Of a stretch of DNA of 6,893 bases, positions 1-6,342 are shown in pieces. Location: NCBI GenBank assembly GCA_025352435.1, contig JANXTN010000096.1, positions 1 through 6,893 on the forward strand, in the 5' to 3' direction. How positions within the stretch are numbered: position 1 is the first letter of the stretch; every line of letters starts with the position of its first letter. Under the pieces are notes generated by a model. It had not been told where the DNA came from. It was given only the letters and a program-made list of their open reading frames with translations, and made no database searches. This DNA is from Ferruginibacter sp. (GTDB lineage Bacteria > Bacteroidota > Bacteroidia > Chitinophagales > Chitinophagaceae). Made by a program: the position numbers and the translations under genes.

Positions 1-977
1 GTGCACGAGATGAGTACACGGGAAAAGATGCTGTTTTTTTAGATGCAAATGAAAATCCTTTTGGGGAACTAAACCGCTATCCTGATCCACACCAAACTGC
101 ACTTAAAGAAAAATTAAGCAGTGTAAAATCGATTCCTTCAGAAAATATTTTTATTGGAAACGGCAGCGATGAGGTTATAGATATTGCCTACAGAACTTTC
201 TGCGAACCGGGGAAAGACAAAGCACTCACCTTCTCTCCTACTTATGGAATGTACGATGTATCGGCCGCCATTAATAATATTGAATTAATAAAAATCCCAT
301 TGACGGAAAATTTTCAGATTGACTTTGAAAATTTAAGAAAATATATTGAAGATGAAAATTTAAAACTCATTTTTGTTTGTTCACCAAATAATCCGTCTGG
401 AAATATCTTAGATAATATTGTAGACATTTTGCAGAGTTTTACAGGAATTGTTTTTATAGATGAAGCTTACATTGATTTTAGTGAAAGTGAATCTTTTTTA
501 GGAAAATTAAGTTCGTATCCTAATCTAATTATTTCACAGACTTTTAGTAAGGCCAGAGGATTAGCCGCTGCAAGAGTAGGTACCGCATTCGCTTCCAAAG
601 AAATAATCAATTTATACAATAAGGTGAAGCCACCATATAATGTGAGCAAACTTAATCAGGAAGCGGCTTTGCAGTCGTTGGAGAATGGAAAAGGTTTTGA
701 AGAAAATAAGATTATTATTTTAGAGCAGAGATTATTTTTACAAAGAGAACTAAGTGACATTAAGTTTATTAAAAAAATCTATCCAACCAATGCAAACTTT
801 ATGCTCGTGGAAGTTAATGATGCTGATAAAGTTTACAATGAATTGGTAAACCAAAAAGTCATTACTCGCAATAGAAACAGTGTTGTAAAAAACTGCATCA
901 GAATAACTGTGGGAAGTGAAGAAGAAAATGCAAAGTTGATCTTTGCTTTGGAAAAGATTTCTTCAAGTCTACAATAA
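1..977 (+). CDS. hisC: Histidinol-phosphate aminotransferase, 5' end missing
   Basis: This PLP-dependent class I/II (fold type I) aminotransferase converts imidazole-acetol phosphate and glutamate to histidinol phosphate and 2-oxoglutarate in the cytosol. The frame is open from the first base: codons from base 3 read ARDEYTG, and the two bases before it would complete a Ser codon, giving the SARDEY block near the N-terminus of HisC. About 324 residues are visible, and roughly 20-30 are missing compared with the usual 345-360. Counting from base 3, visible motifs are DANENPFG (14-21), GNGSDEV (52-58), SPNNPSG (127-133), IDEAYIDF (152-159) and TFSKARG (180-186), where K183 is the Schiff-base lysine. 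R191 in AARVG should contact the PLP phosphate, and R300 in CIRITVG should bind the substrate carboxylate. The ATG at 249 is internal, not the start. hisG and hisD are presumed upstream. Identity is very secure; only the start is unknown. Confidence 0.97.
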   Translation, partial: ARDEYTGKDAVFLDANENPFGELNRYPDPHQTALKEKLSSVKSIPSENIFIGNGSDEVIDIAYRTFCEPGKDKALTFSPTYGMYDVSAAINNIELIKIPLTENFQIDFENLRKYIEDENLKLIFVCSPNNPSGNILDNIVDILQSFTGIVFIDEAYIDFSESESFLGKLSSYPNLIISQTFSKARGLAAARVGTAFASKEIINLYNKVKPPYNVSKLNQEAALQSLENGKGFEENKIIILEQRLFLQRELSDIKFIKKIYPTNANFMLVEVNDADKVYNELVNQKVITRNRNSVVKNCIRITVGSEEENAKLIFALEKISSSLQ

Positions 978-1130
978 TGTATGCATCAGATATTTTAAAA
1001 TAGCTTTTTCAAACAACTAAAGAAGAAGATTGCAAAGTTAATAACTCTCCTTTTTCTCCCTTTTTCTTCTTTTTCTTCTAGCCAAAACAAGTTGTAGTAA
1101 AGTTGAAAGACAAAAAAATTATATAAAACA
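978..1130 (+). other. hisC-hisB gap, no gene
   Basis: This is a 153-bp AT-rich spacer inside an otherwise compact operon. It holds a perfect 12-bp palindrome (TATTTTAAAATA, 991-1002), a purine run at 1019-1029, a 35-base pyrimidine tract and an A-rich leader before hisB. I see no convincing Bacteroidota promoter (TTG plus TAnnTTTG), no GC-rich terminator hairpin and no open frame that looks like a gene. The last bases before hisB are A-rich rather than a Shine-Dalgarno site, which is usual in this phylum. Confidence 0.6.
1045..1079 (+). repeat. 35-base pure pyrimidine tract
   Basis: All 35 bases are C or T on the + strand, built from short CTTTTT and CTTCTTT units. A purine run upstream at 1019-1027 (AAAGAAGAA) is the exact reverse complement of 1064-1072, so a 9-bp stem with a 36-base loop could form in the transcript. 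The stem is rich in A-U pairs and therefore weak. A regulatory role is not shown by the sequence; simple low-complexity drift or slippage is an equally good explanation. Confidence 0.5.
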
Positions 1131-2219
1131 ATGAAAAAAGTACTTTTTATAGACAGAGATGGAACATTGGTTATTGAACCACCCATCGATAACCAGTTGG
1201 ATTCGTTGGAAAAATTAGAATTCTATCCCGGAGTATTTCAATACTTGTCACGCATTGCAAAGGAATTAAATTATGAATTGGTGATGGTAACTAACCAAGA
1301 TGGATTAGGTACTAATTCATTTCCTGAAGAAAATTTTTTGCCTGCACAAAATAAAGTCATCAACGCTTTTAAAAATGAAGGAGTCATTTTTGCAGATATC
1401 ATTATTGACAAAACAATGCCTGCAGAAAATGCCCCTACCCGCAAACCCGGAACTGCATTGCTTACACAGTATATGAATGGTAATTATGACCTTAAAAATT
1501 CTTATGTGATTGGGGACAGGATGACGGATGTTCAGCTTGCAAAGAACCTTGGTTGTGGTGCAATCTTTTTAGGAGAAAAAAATGAAGATGCAACATTGAG
1601 TACAAAAGAATGGGCTACCATTTATTCGTTCTTAAAAAGTCAGCCAAGAAAGGCAACGGTAATAAGAAAAACAGATGAAACAAATATTGAGGTAACGATC
1701 AACTTAGATGGTACAGGAAAAAGTGCATTAAACACCGGTTTAGGTTTCTTTGATCACATGCTTGAGCAAATTGCAAAGCACGGAAATATGGATATATCTG
1801 TGGAAGTAAAAGGGGATTTACATATTGATGAACACCACACAATAGAAGATGTTGCCATTACATTAGGAGAAACATTTTTAAAAGCTTTGGATAATAAAAA
1901 AGGTATTGAGCGATATGGTTTTTTGTTGCCAATGGATGATTGCTTAGCGCAGGTAGCTATTGACTTTGGTGGCAGACCATGGCTTGTATGGGATGCAGTT
2001 TTCAACAGAGAAAAAATTGGAGAAATGCCTACAGAAATGTTTATGCATTTTTTTAAATCTTTCAGCGATAATGCTAAATGTAATTTGAATATAAAAGCGG
2101 AAGGCGAAAATGAACACCATAAAATAGAATCAATATTTAAAGCCTTTGCAAAAGCAGTAAAAATGGCCGTAAGCAAAACAGATAATTTTTCTATCCCAAG
2201 TACAAAAGGAACTTTATGA
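1131..2219 (+). CDS. hisB: Bifunctional histidinol-phosphatase / IGP dehydratase
   Basis: This fused protein of 362 residues catalyses the dehydration of imidazoleglycerol phosphate and the final-but-one dephosphorylation of histidinol phosphate. Residues 1-170 form a HAD phosphatase: the nucleophile motif DRDGT has D8 and D10, motif II is VTNQDG (53-58), K105 lies in TRKPG, and GDRMTD (128-133) binds Mg. Residues 174-362 form the IGP dehydratase, with [11 protein letters not shown] (207-217), DEHHTIEDV (233-241) and the second EHHKIES (328-334), whose His and Glu residues bind the two Mn ions; it ends in SxPSTKGTL style. Length matches the enterobacterial fusion. At the positions of the four zinc ligands of the E. 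coli phosphatase domain (C93, H95, C101, C103) it has D93, T95, A101 and T103, so the structural zinc site is absent. The ATG follows an A-rich leader, and the stop overlaps hisH by ATGA. Confidence 0.97.
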   Translation: MKKVLFIDRDGTLVIEPPIDNQLDSLEKLEFYPGVFQYLSRIAKELNYELVMVTNQDGLGTNSFPEENFLPAQNKVINAFKNEGVIFADIIIDKTMPAENAPTRKPGTALLTQYMNGNYDLKNSYVIGDRMTDVQLAKNLGCGAIFLGEKNEDATLSTKEWATIYSFLKSQPRKATVIRKTDETNIEVTINLDGTGKSALNTGLGFFDHMLEQIAKHGNMDISVEVKGDLHIDEHHTIEDVAITLGETFLKALDNKKGIERYGFLLPMDDCLAQVAIDFGGRPWLVWDAVFNREKIGEMPTEMFMHFFKSFSDNAKCNLNIKAEGENEHHKIESIFKAFAKAVKMAVSKTDNFSIPSTKGTL

Positions 2220-2794
2220 TTGCAATAATAAAATACCCGGCGGGCAATATCACTTCTGTTGAAAATGCGGTGAACCGATTGGGTTACGAATGTATAATTA
2301 CCGATGACATTGCAGTTTTAAGAACTGCAGAAAGAGTAATTTTTCCAGGTGTAGGTGAAGCAAGTACTGCCATGAACTATTTAAGAGAAAAGGGTTTGGA
2401 TAAAATAATTCCTGCACTAACACAACCTGTATTGGGTATTTGTTTGGGTCAGCAGTTAATGTGTAATTTTTCTGAGGAAAATAATACAGAATGTCTTGGA
2501 ATTTTTAATACCATTGTCAAAAAATTTCCTCCTCTAGAATTAGTTCCACATATGGGTTGGAACAATCTTCAAGTTTTACAGAGTCGTTTATTGAAGGGTA
2601 TTGCAGCCGAAGATAATTTTTATTTCGTTCACAGTTTCTATGCAGAGCCTTGTGAGAGTACTACTGCTATTTGCAATTATATTTTGCCTTTTAGTGCAGT
2701 GCTGGAAAAAGATAATTTTTATGCAACACAGTTCCATCCTGAAAAATCAGCGGATGCGGGAGAAAAGATTTTAAAGAATTTCTTAGGGATATGA
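2216..2794 (+). CDS. hisH: Imidazole glycerol phosphate synthase, glutaminase subunit
   Basis: This class I glutamine amidotransferase of 192 residues hydrolyses glutamine and passes ammonia to HisF, with which it forms the IGP synthase heterodimer. The catalytic triad is complete: C76 in the nucleophile elbow GICLGQQL (74-81), with H174 and E176 in FHPEKS. The oxyanion-strand motif PGVGEA is at 44-49, VPHMGWN at 110-116 and YFVHSFY at 136-142, all typical of HisH. Length is normal (about 195-210 in most bacteria). The start ATG overlaps the hisB stop by four bases (ATGA), which implies translational coupling. Its partner hisF is two genes downstream, separated by a repeat element and hisA. 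The final residues run directly into that repeat: the stop codon lies at its left boundary. Confidence 0.97.
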   Translation: MIAIIKYPAGNITSVENAVNRLGYECIITDDIAVLRTAERVIFPGVGEASTAMNYLREKGLDKIIPALTQPVLGICLGQQLMCNFSEENNTECLGIFNTIVKKFPPLELVPHMGWNNLQVLQSRLLKGIAAEDNFYFVHSFYAEPCESTTAICNYILPFSAVLEKDNFYATQFHPEKSADAGEKILKNFLGI

Positions 2795-2995
2795 ACCACA
2801 AAGAATTTGAAACACAAAGGCACGAAGGAAGGCACAAGGTTCACAAAGGAATCTGAAAAATCTATGAGCAAAAATATTTCGAATACAAAAAACGAAAAGA
2901 AAATACACAAAGGTCACAAAGATTAATTGACAACTTGATTAGGATTTAAAGCATAATAATAGAAACTAATTTTTGCGTCTTTGCGTCTCTGCGGT
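2795..2995. repeat. Degenerate inverted intergenic repeat (CACAAAG type)
   Basis: This non-coding stretch of about 200 bp fills the hisH-hisA gap. The left half has repeated CACAAAG-like words at 2797, 2813, 2821 (CACGAAG), 2833 (CACAAGG) and 2842, and two more at 2906 and 2915. The right end has TTTGCGTC twice in tandem (2972-2979, 2980-2987) followed by TCTGCGGT. The outer ends are imperfect inverted repeats: ACCACAAAG at 2795-2803 against the reverse complement of 2987-2995 (ACCGCAGAG), 7 of 9 matching. From general knowledge, similar CACAAAGGCAC...TTTGCGTCTCTGCGGT elements recur between genes in many Bacteroidota genomes and are often miscalled as tiny His- and Lys-rich proteins. I see no transposase, so it is either non-autonomous or an old remnant. 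Exact ends are inferred. Confidence 0.7.
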
Positions 2996-3008
2996 AAATA
3001 AAGAAAAC

Positions 3009-3722
3009 ATGAGAATAATTCCGGCAATAGATATCATAAATGGTAAAGCTGTTAGGTTAACCAAAGGAGATTACAGCACAGAAAAAGTTTACAATGAAAG
3101 TCCATTGGAAGTGGCGAAAGAATTTGAGGCTGCAGGAATAAAGCACTTACATTTAGTAGACCTTGATGGTGCAAAATCGCAGCATATTGTAAATCATAAA
3201 GTGTTGCAAGAAATTGCTTCAAAAACAAGTTTAAAGATTGATTTTGGTGGCGGGTTAAAATCAAATGAAGATGTAAAAATTGCCTTTGAAAATGGCGCAA
3301 CGCAAATAACGGGCGGTAGCATTGCAGCAAAAAACCCACAACTTTTTTTAGAATGGCTTGCTGAATATGGTTCATCAAAAATTATTTTAGGTGCAGATTG
3401 TCTTAACAGAAAAATTGCCACACAGGGCTGGCAGGAAAGTTCTGAGACTGATGTAATTGACTTTATTACAGATTATAAAACCAAGGGAATTGAGTATGTA
3501 ATTTGTACAGATATCAGCAAAGACGGCATGTTACAAGGTGCATCAAATGAATTGTATAAAGAGATCATTAACAGTGCAGATGTAAAATTAATAGCAAGTG
3601 GTGGCGTTTCTTGTCTGGATGATTTAATCAAACTGAAAGCTATTGGCTGTGAAGCAGCCATTGTTGGAAAAGCGATTTATGAAAACAGGATTACTTTAAA
3701 TGAACTAAGTGAATTATGCTGA
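3009..3722 (+). CDS. hisA: ProFAR isomerase (phosphoribosylformimino-AICAR isomerase)
   Basis: This (beta-alpha)8-barrel enzyme of 237 residues performs the Amadori rearrangement of ProFAR to PRFAR, the substrate of HisF. D8 in IPAIDI is the general base and D130 in LGAD the general acid. Phosphate-binding loops are visible as DFGGGLKS (78-85) with ITGGSIA (100-106) in the first half, and ASGGVS (196-201) with IVGKAIYE (218-225) in the second. TDISKDG (167-173) carries T167 and D172. I chose the ATG at 3009, which starts MRIIPAID as in the family. The frame stays open upstream to a TTG at 2973, but those codons lie inside the repeat element and would add residues foreign to HisA. The start is preceded by an A-rich stretch only 13 bases from the repeat's right end. 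The stop overlaps hisF by 7 bp. Confidence 0.96.
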   Translation: MRIIPAIDIINGKAVRLTKGDYSTEKVYNESPLEVAKEFEAAGIKHLHLVDLDGAKSQHIVNHKVLQEIASKTSLKIDFGGGLKSNEDVKIAFENGATQITGGSIAAKNPQLFLEWLAEYGSSKIILGADCLNRKIATQGWQESSETDVIDFITDYKTKGIEYVICTDISKDGMLQGASNELYKEIINSADVKLIASGGVSCLDDLIKLKAIGCEAAIVGKAIYENRITLNELSELC

Positions 3723-4468
3723 AAAAGAGAATTATACCATGCCTTGACATAAAAGACGGCAGAACGGTGAAGGGAATAAACTTTATTGATATTAAGGATG
3801 CAGGTGACCCAATTGAATTGGCAAAAAAATATATCGTAGAGGGAGCAGATGAATTGGTGTTTTTAGATATAACCGCTACAAATGAAAAAAGGAAAACACT
3901 TGCAGAACTCGTTGTAAAAATTGCAAAAGAAATCAATATCCCATTTACCGTAGGTGGTGGAATAAATACGGTTGAAGATGCAGCAACAATCATTAAAGCC
4001 GGTGCTGATAAAATTAGCGTCAATTCATCAGCGGTTAAAAATCCTGTATTAATAAAAGAAATCGCAGGGCGTTTTGGTAGTCAGGCTGTGGTAGTGGCAG
4101 TGGATACAAAGTTTGAAAATAACGATTGGTATGTGTATGTTAATGGCGGTAAAATTGCTACAGGAATAACCACAATTGAATGGGTGAAACAAGCTGAGCA
4201 ATTGGGTGCAGGGGAAATATTATTAACATCGATGAACAACGATGGTACTAAGCAAGGTTTTGCAATTGAAATTACAAACACTGTAAGTTCAGCTATAAAT
4301 ATTCCTGTGATTGCCTCGGGTGGCGCAGGTACCAAGGAACACTTTAAGACTCTTTTTGAAAATACAAAAGCAACGGGTGCATTGGCCGCAAGCATTTTTC
4401 ATTTTGGCGAAATTCCTATTCCTGTTTTAAAACAATATCTGAAAGAACAAAATATACAAATACGATGA
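3716..4468 (+). CDS. hisF: Imidazole glycerol phosphate synthase, cyclase subunit
   Basis: HisF uses ammonia delivered from HisH to convert PRFAR to imidazoleglycerol phosphate and AICAR; AICAR feeds back into purine synthesis. It is a 250-residue (beta-alpha)8 barrel. Catalytic D11 (CLDIKDG) and D130 (AVDTK) are present, as is D176 (NNDGT). The residues known from Thermotoga HisF as the ammonia gate, R5, E46, K99 and E167, are all at the same numbers here, so the tunnel looks intact. Phosphate loops are TVGGGI (78-83) and ASGGAG (200-205). The start ATG overlaps the last codons of hisA by 7 bp, and the stop overlaps hisIE by ATGA, so hisA, hisF and hisIE are probably translationally coupled. 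Nothing is missing or unusual. Confidence 0.97.
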   Translation: MLKKRIIPCLDIKDGRTVKGINFIDIKDAGDPIELAKKYIVEGADELVFLDITATNEKRKTLAELVVKIAKEINIPFTVGGGINTVEDAATIIKAGADKISVNSSAVKNPVLIKEIAGRFGSQAVVVAVDTKFENNDWYVYVNGGKIATGITTIEWVKQAEQLGAGEILLTSMNNDGTKQGFAIEITNTVSSAINIPVIASGGAGTKEHFKTLFENTKATGALAASIFHFGEIPIPVLKQYLKEQNIQIR

Positions 4469-5055
4469 ATATCAATTTTGATAAAGCCGACGGATTGGTT
4501 CCTGTCATTGTGCAGGATGTAACAAGTATGCAGGTATTAATGCTTGGTTACATGAATGAAGAAGCACTTGCTCAGACAAAAGAAGAGGGAAAAGTCGTTT
4601 TTTATAGTCGTAGCAAACAGCGTTTATGGATGAAGGGTGAGACTTCTGGTAATTTTTTGTTTGTAAAAGATATTAAAATTGATTGTGACAATGACACCAT
4701 TTTGATCTTAGCAAATCCCGTAGGTCCGGTTTGTCATACCGGTACACAAACCTGTTTTGGGGAAGTAAACAGCAAAGGTTTTTTATATAAACTGGAAGAA
4801 ACTATTCACAAGAGAATTGATGAGAACGATGAGACATCGTACACAAATAAATTATATAAAAGGGGCATCAATAAAGTCGCACAGAAAGTAGGGGAAGAAG
4901 CAGTGGAACTAGTGATAGAAGCCAAAGATAATGATGGAAATTTATTTTTAAATGAAGCTGCAGATTTGATGTATCATTTTTTGATTTTGCTAAAGGCAAA
5001 AAACAAAACACTTTCGCAGGTAGAAAATATATTATTAGAAAGGTCAAAAAAATAA
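4465..5055 (+). CDS. hisI: Bifunctional PR-AMP cyclohydrolase / PR-ATP pyrophosphohydrolase
   Basis: This fused HisIE (196 residues) carries out steps two and three of the pathway: hydrolysis of phosphoribosyl-ATP to phosphoribosyl-AMP, then ring opening to ProFAR. The N-terminal HisI part (about 1-105) has [11 protein letters not shown] (24-34), [17 protein letters not shown] (47-63), the metal-binding DCDND (73-77), and zinc cysteines C90 and C97 in [13 protein letters not shown]. The C-terminal HisE part (about 107-196) is an all-alpha MazG-like domain, with [13 protein letters not shown] (137-149) and [11 protein letters not shown] (163-173) supplying the Mg-binding acidic residues. The fusion is the normal state in enterobacteria and Bacteroidota. 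The ATGA overlap with hisF implies coupling. It is the last recognised his gene. No terminator follows; the next gene begins 54 bp on. Confidence 0.96.
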   Translation: MNINFDKADGLVPVIVQDVTSMQVLMLGYMNEEALAQTKEEGKVVFYSRSKQRLWMKGETSGNFLFVKDIKIDCDNDTILILANPVGPVCHTGTQTCFGEVNSKGFLYKLEETIHKRIDENDETSYTNKLYKRGINKVAQKVGEEAVELVIEAKDNDGNLFLNEAADLMYHFLILLKAKNKTLSQVENILLERSKK

Positions 5056-5085
5056 GATTATACAATACCAAGTCTTTTCAATTAC

Positions 5086-5109
5086 GTAGGTAGATCAAAA
5101 GTTACCTAC
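5086..5109. promoter_or_regulatory. Inverted repeat abutting the DUF3050 start codon
   Basis: GTAGGTA (5086-5092) and TACCTAC (5103-5109) are perfect 7-bp inverted arms with a 10-base spacer, and the right arm touches the ATG at 5110. A G-U pair could extend the stem by one. No T-run follows, so it is not an intrinsic terminator. It sits exactly where a ribosome would bind, so a hairpin in the mRNA could mask the start; alternatively it could be an operator for a dimeric regulator. Neither role is shown. In 54 bp of AT-rich spacer, a chance 7-bp match including GG/CC is unlikely but not excluded. Confidence 0.45.
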
Positions 5110-5898
5110 ATGAATACTCCAACAGAAAGAATAAAACAATCCATCAGTCCTTTAATAAATAACATTGTTAATCACAAACTATATTCTTCTATAGAAGATA
5201 TAGAAGACATGCGTGTCTTTATGCAATACCATGTGTATGCTGTTTGGGACTTTATGTCACTTTTAAAAATATTGCAAAGGAATCTTACATGTGTAGATGT
5301 ACCGTGGATACCTGTGGGTGATGCAAATACAAGATATCTGATAAACGAAATCGTTACAGGGGAGGAATCAGATGTTGATATGAACGGCGTAAGAAAAAGT
5401 CATTTTGAGATGTATCAGGAAGCGATGGATCAATGTGGTGCCGATACTTCAGGAATTAAAACTTTCATTAACAGTTTAAAGCAAAACGGGAATTTAGAAG
5501 CAGCTTTTGCAGCAGCAAAGACCCCGGCTGCCGCTCGTGAATTTGTAAACTTCACTTTTGAAATCATAAACAGTAATAAAGCTTATTTGCAATCAGCTAT
5601 ATTCACCTACGGGAGGGAGGATTTAATTCCTGGCATGTTTGTCTCTATTCTAAATGACATTGAAAGAAACTTTCCGGATAGTGTGAGTCAGTTTAAATAC
5701 TACATAGAAAGGCATATTGAAGTAGATGGTGATCACCACAGCAATTTGGCCATAGAAATGACAAATAACTTGTGTGGTTCAGACGATGAAAAGTGGGTCG
5801 CAGCAGAACAGGTCATCAAAACTGCTTTAGAAAAAAGGATTGGTTTGTGGGACGGCGTGTTTAATCAGATAACAAGTACTAAAAAATTACAATATTGA
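5110..5898 (+). CDS. DUF3050 protein, heme-oxygenase-like fold, possible diiron enzyme
   Basis: This soluble, mostly helical protein of 262 residues has no signal peptide or membrane segment. I recognise the DUF3050 family from YHVYAVWDFMSLLKILQ (40-56), VPWIPVG (64-70), SHFEMYQEAM (97-106), GREDLIPGMF (168-177) and RHIEVDGDHH (201-210). The family is thought to adopt the heme-oxygenase/TenA-like helical bundle. H202-x3-D206-x2-H209 in the last core helix matches the metal-ligand spacing of heme-oxygenase-like diiron oxidases such as CADD, and E170 plus E80, E85/E86 or H98 could complete a site. That makes a metal-dependent oxidase plausible, but the substrate is unknown and the ligand assignment is inference. 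It follows hisIE by 54 bp on the same strand with no terminator between, and overlaps the next gene by TTGA. It has no obvious role in histidine synthesis, so the link may be only co-transcription. Confidence 0.85.
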   Translation: MNTPTERIKQSISPLINNIVNHKLYSSIEDIEDMRVFMQYHVYAVWDFMSLLKILQRNLTCVDVPWIPVGDANTRYLINEIVTGEESDVDMNGVRKSHFEMYQEAMDQCGADTSGIKTFINSLKQNGNLEAAFAAAKTPAAAREFVNFTFEIINSNKAYLQSAIFTYGREDLIPGMFVSILNDIERNFPDSVSQFKYYIERHIEVDGDHHSNLAIEMTNNLCGSDDEKWVAAEQVIKTALEKRIGLWDGVFNQITSTKKLQY

Positions 5899-6296
5899 AT
5901 CACTTGTTAATAATATCGGCTGTACTACTTTCAGGAATTATTTCAAATGCAGAATCGCAACCTGTCACATACAGATATGTTATTCAATTTAACAGCCAAT
6001 GTTGCGGCGTGCCCGATGCAGCCCCGTTGATGAAAGCTATTCAAGTTTTTAAAAAGAAAAACAGACTAAAGAAAATTACATATTACCTAATAAGCCCGAT
6101 GGGTAGAGAAGGGGAATATCACATGGCCTTTCCCTTGACAGAGTTAACAAAAAAACAAGCTGCACTTTTTATTAAACAAATGGATTTACTAGCAGAAACA
6201 TTGAAAGACAAAGGAAGTGCAACTACAGAACAGAACGTGGTAGTCGATAAACAAAATCTCTCTTCAAGAATTACCATCACAAAGAAAAGCACATAA
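5895..6296 (+). CDS. Small exported protein of unknown function with Cys-Cys motif
   Basis: I do not recognise the family. The 133-residue product starts with a signal-peptide-like segment: hydrophobic LLIISAVLLSGII at 4-16, then SNAESQ, with likely cleavage near residue 19-22. There is no Cys at the cleavage site, so it is not an obvious lipoprotein. The mature part, about 112 residues, has FNSQCCGVPDAAPL (32-45) with vicinal C36-C37, a basic KKKNRLKK stretch (53-60), PMGREGEYHMAFP (68-80) and a helical, lysine-rich tail. The start is inferred as TTG at 5895: the frame has a stop at 5880-5882 and no ATG or GTG before the hydrophobic core. This TTG overlaps the DUF3050 stop (TTGA), which supports coupling. 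The signal peptide in frame argues that this is a real gene rather than a chance frame. The two cysteines are the only ones in the protein. Confidence 0.75.
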   Translation: MNHLLIISAVLLSGIISNAESQPVTYRYVIQFNSQCCGVPDAAPLMKAIQVFKKKNRLKKITYYLISPMGREGEYHMAFPLTELTKKQAALFIKQMDLLAETLKDKGSATTEQNVVVDKQNLSSRITITKKST

Positions 6297-6325
6297 AAAA
6301 AGCATCCGAAAAGGATGCTTTTTTT
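6295..6325. terminator. Symmetric intrinsic terminator between convergent genes
   Basis: GCATCC (6302-6307) and GGATGC (6313-6318) form a 6-bp stem around a GAAAA loop. It is flanked by seven A on the left (6295-6301) and seven T on the right (6319-6325), so the stem can extend to 13 bp and there is a U-run in either direction. On the + strand it follows the exported-protein gene directly; its A-run includes the last two bases of that gene's TAA stop. On the - strand it lies 18 bp past the stop of the dienelactone hydrolase gene. It is the only good terminator in the window. Confidence 0.93.
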
Positions 6326-6342
6326 ATTAAGTCAATACTTTT

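Noticed and set aside
995..1186. A 63-codon - strand frame through the hisC-hisB gap.
   Set aside because: Its product is mainly Lys/Glu/Arg and Phe runs created by the pyrimidine tract, and it overlaps the hisB start.
1754..2176. A 140-codon open frame on the - strand.
   Set aside because: It is a shadow of hisB, which has full family motifs on the + strand; the antisense translation shows no recognisable domain.
2791..2856. A 21-codon open frame starting ATG over the hisH stop, rich in His and Lys.
   Set aside because: It lies in the CACAAAG repeat element, whose composition alone produces such peptides; there is no ribosome site or family match.
2973..3008. Upstream TTG start for hisA adding 12 residues.
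   Set aside because: The added codons are the repeat element's right end, and the HisA family begins at MRIIPAID, encoded from 3009.
3691..4023. A 110-codon open frame on the - strand, with a similar one at 4081-4395.
   Set aside because: Both are antisense to hisF, whose catalytic and gate residues are all in place on the + strand.
5056..5109. Possible terminator after hisIE.
   Set aside because: The only inverted repeat there has no T-run after it and abuts a start codon.
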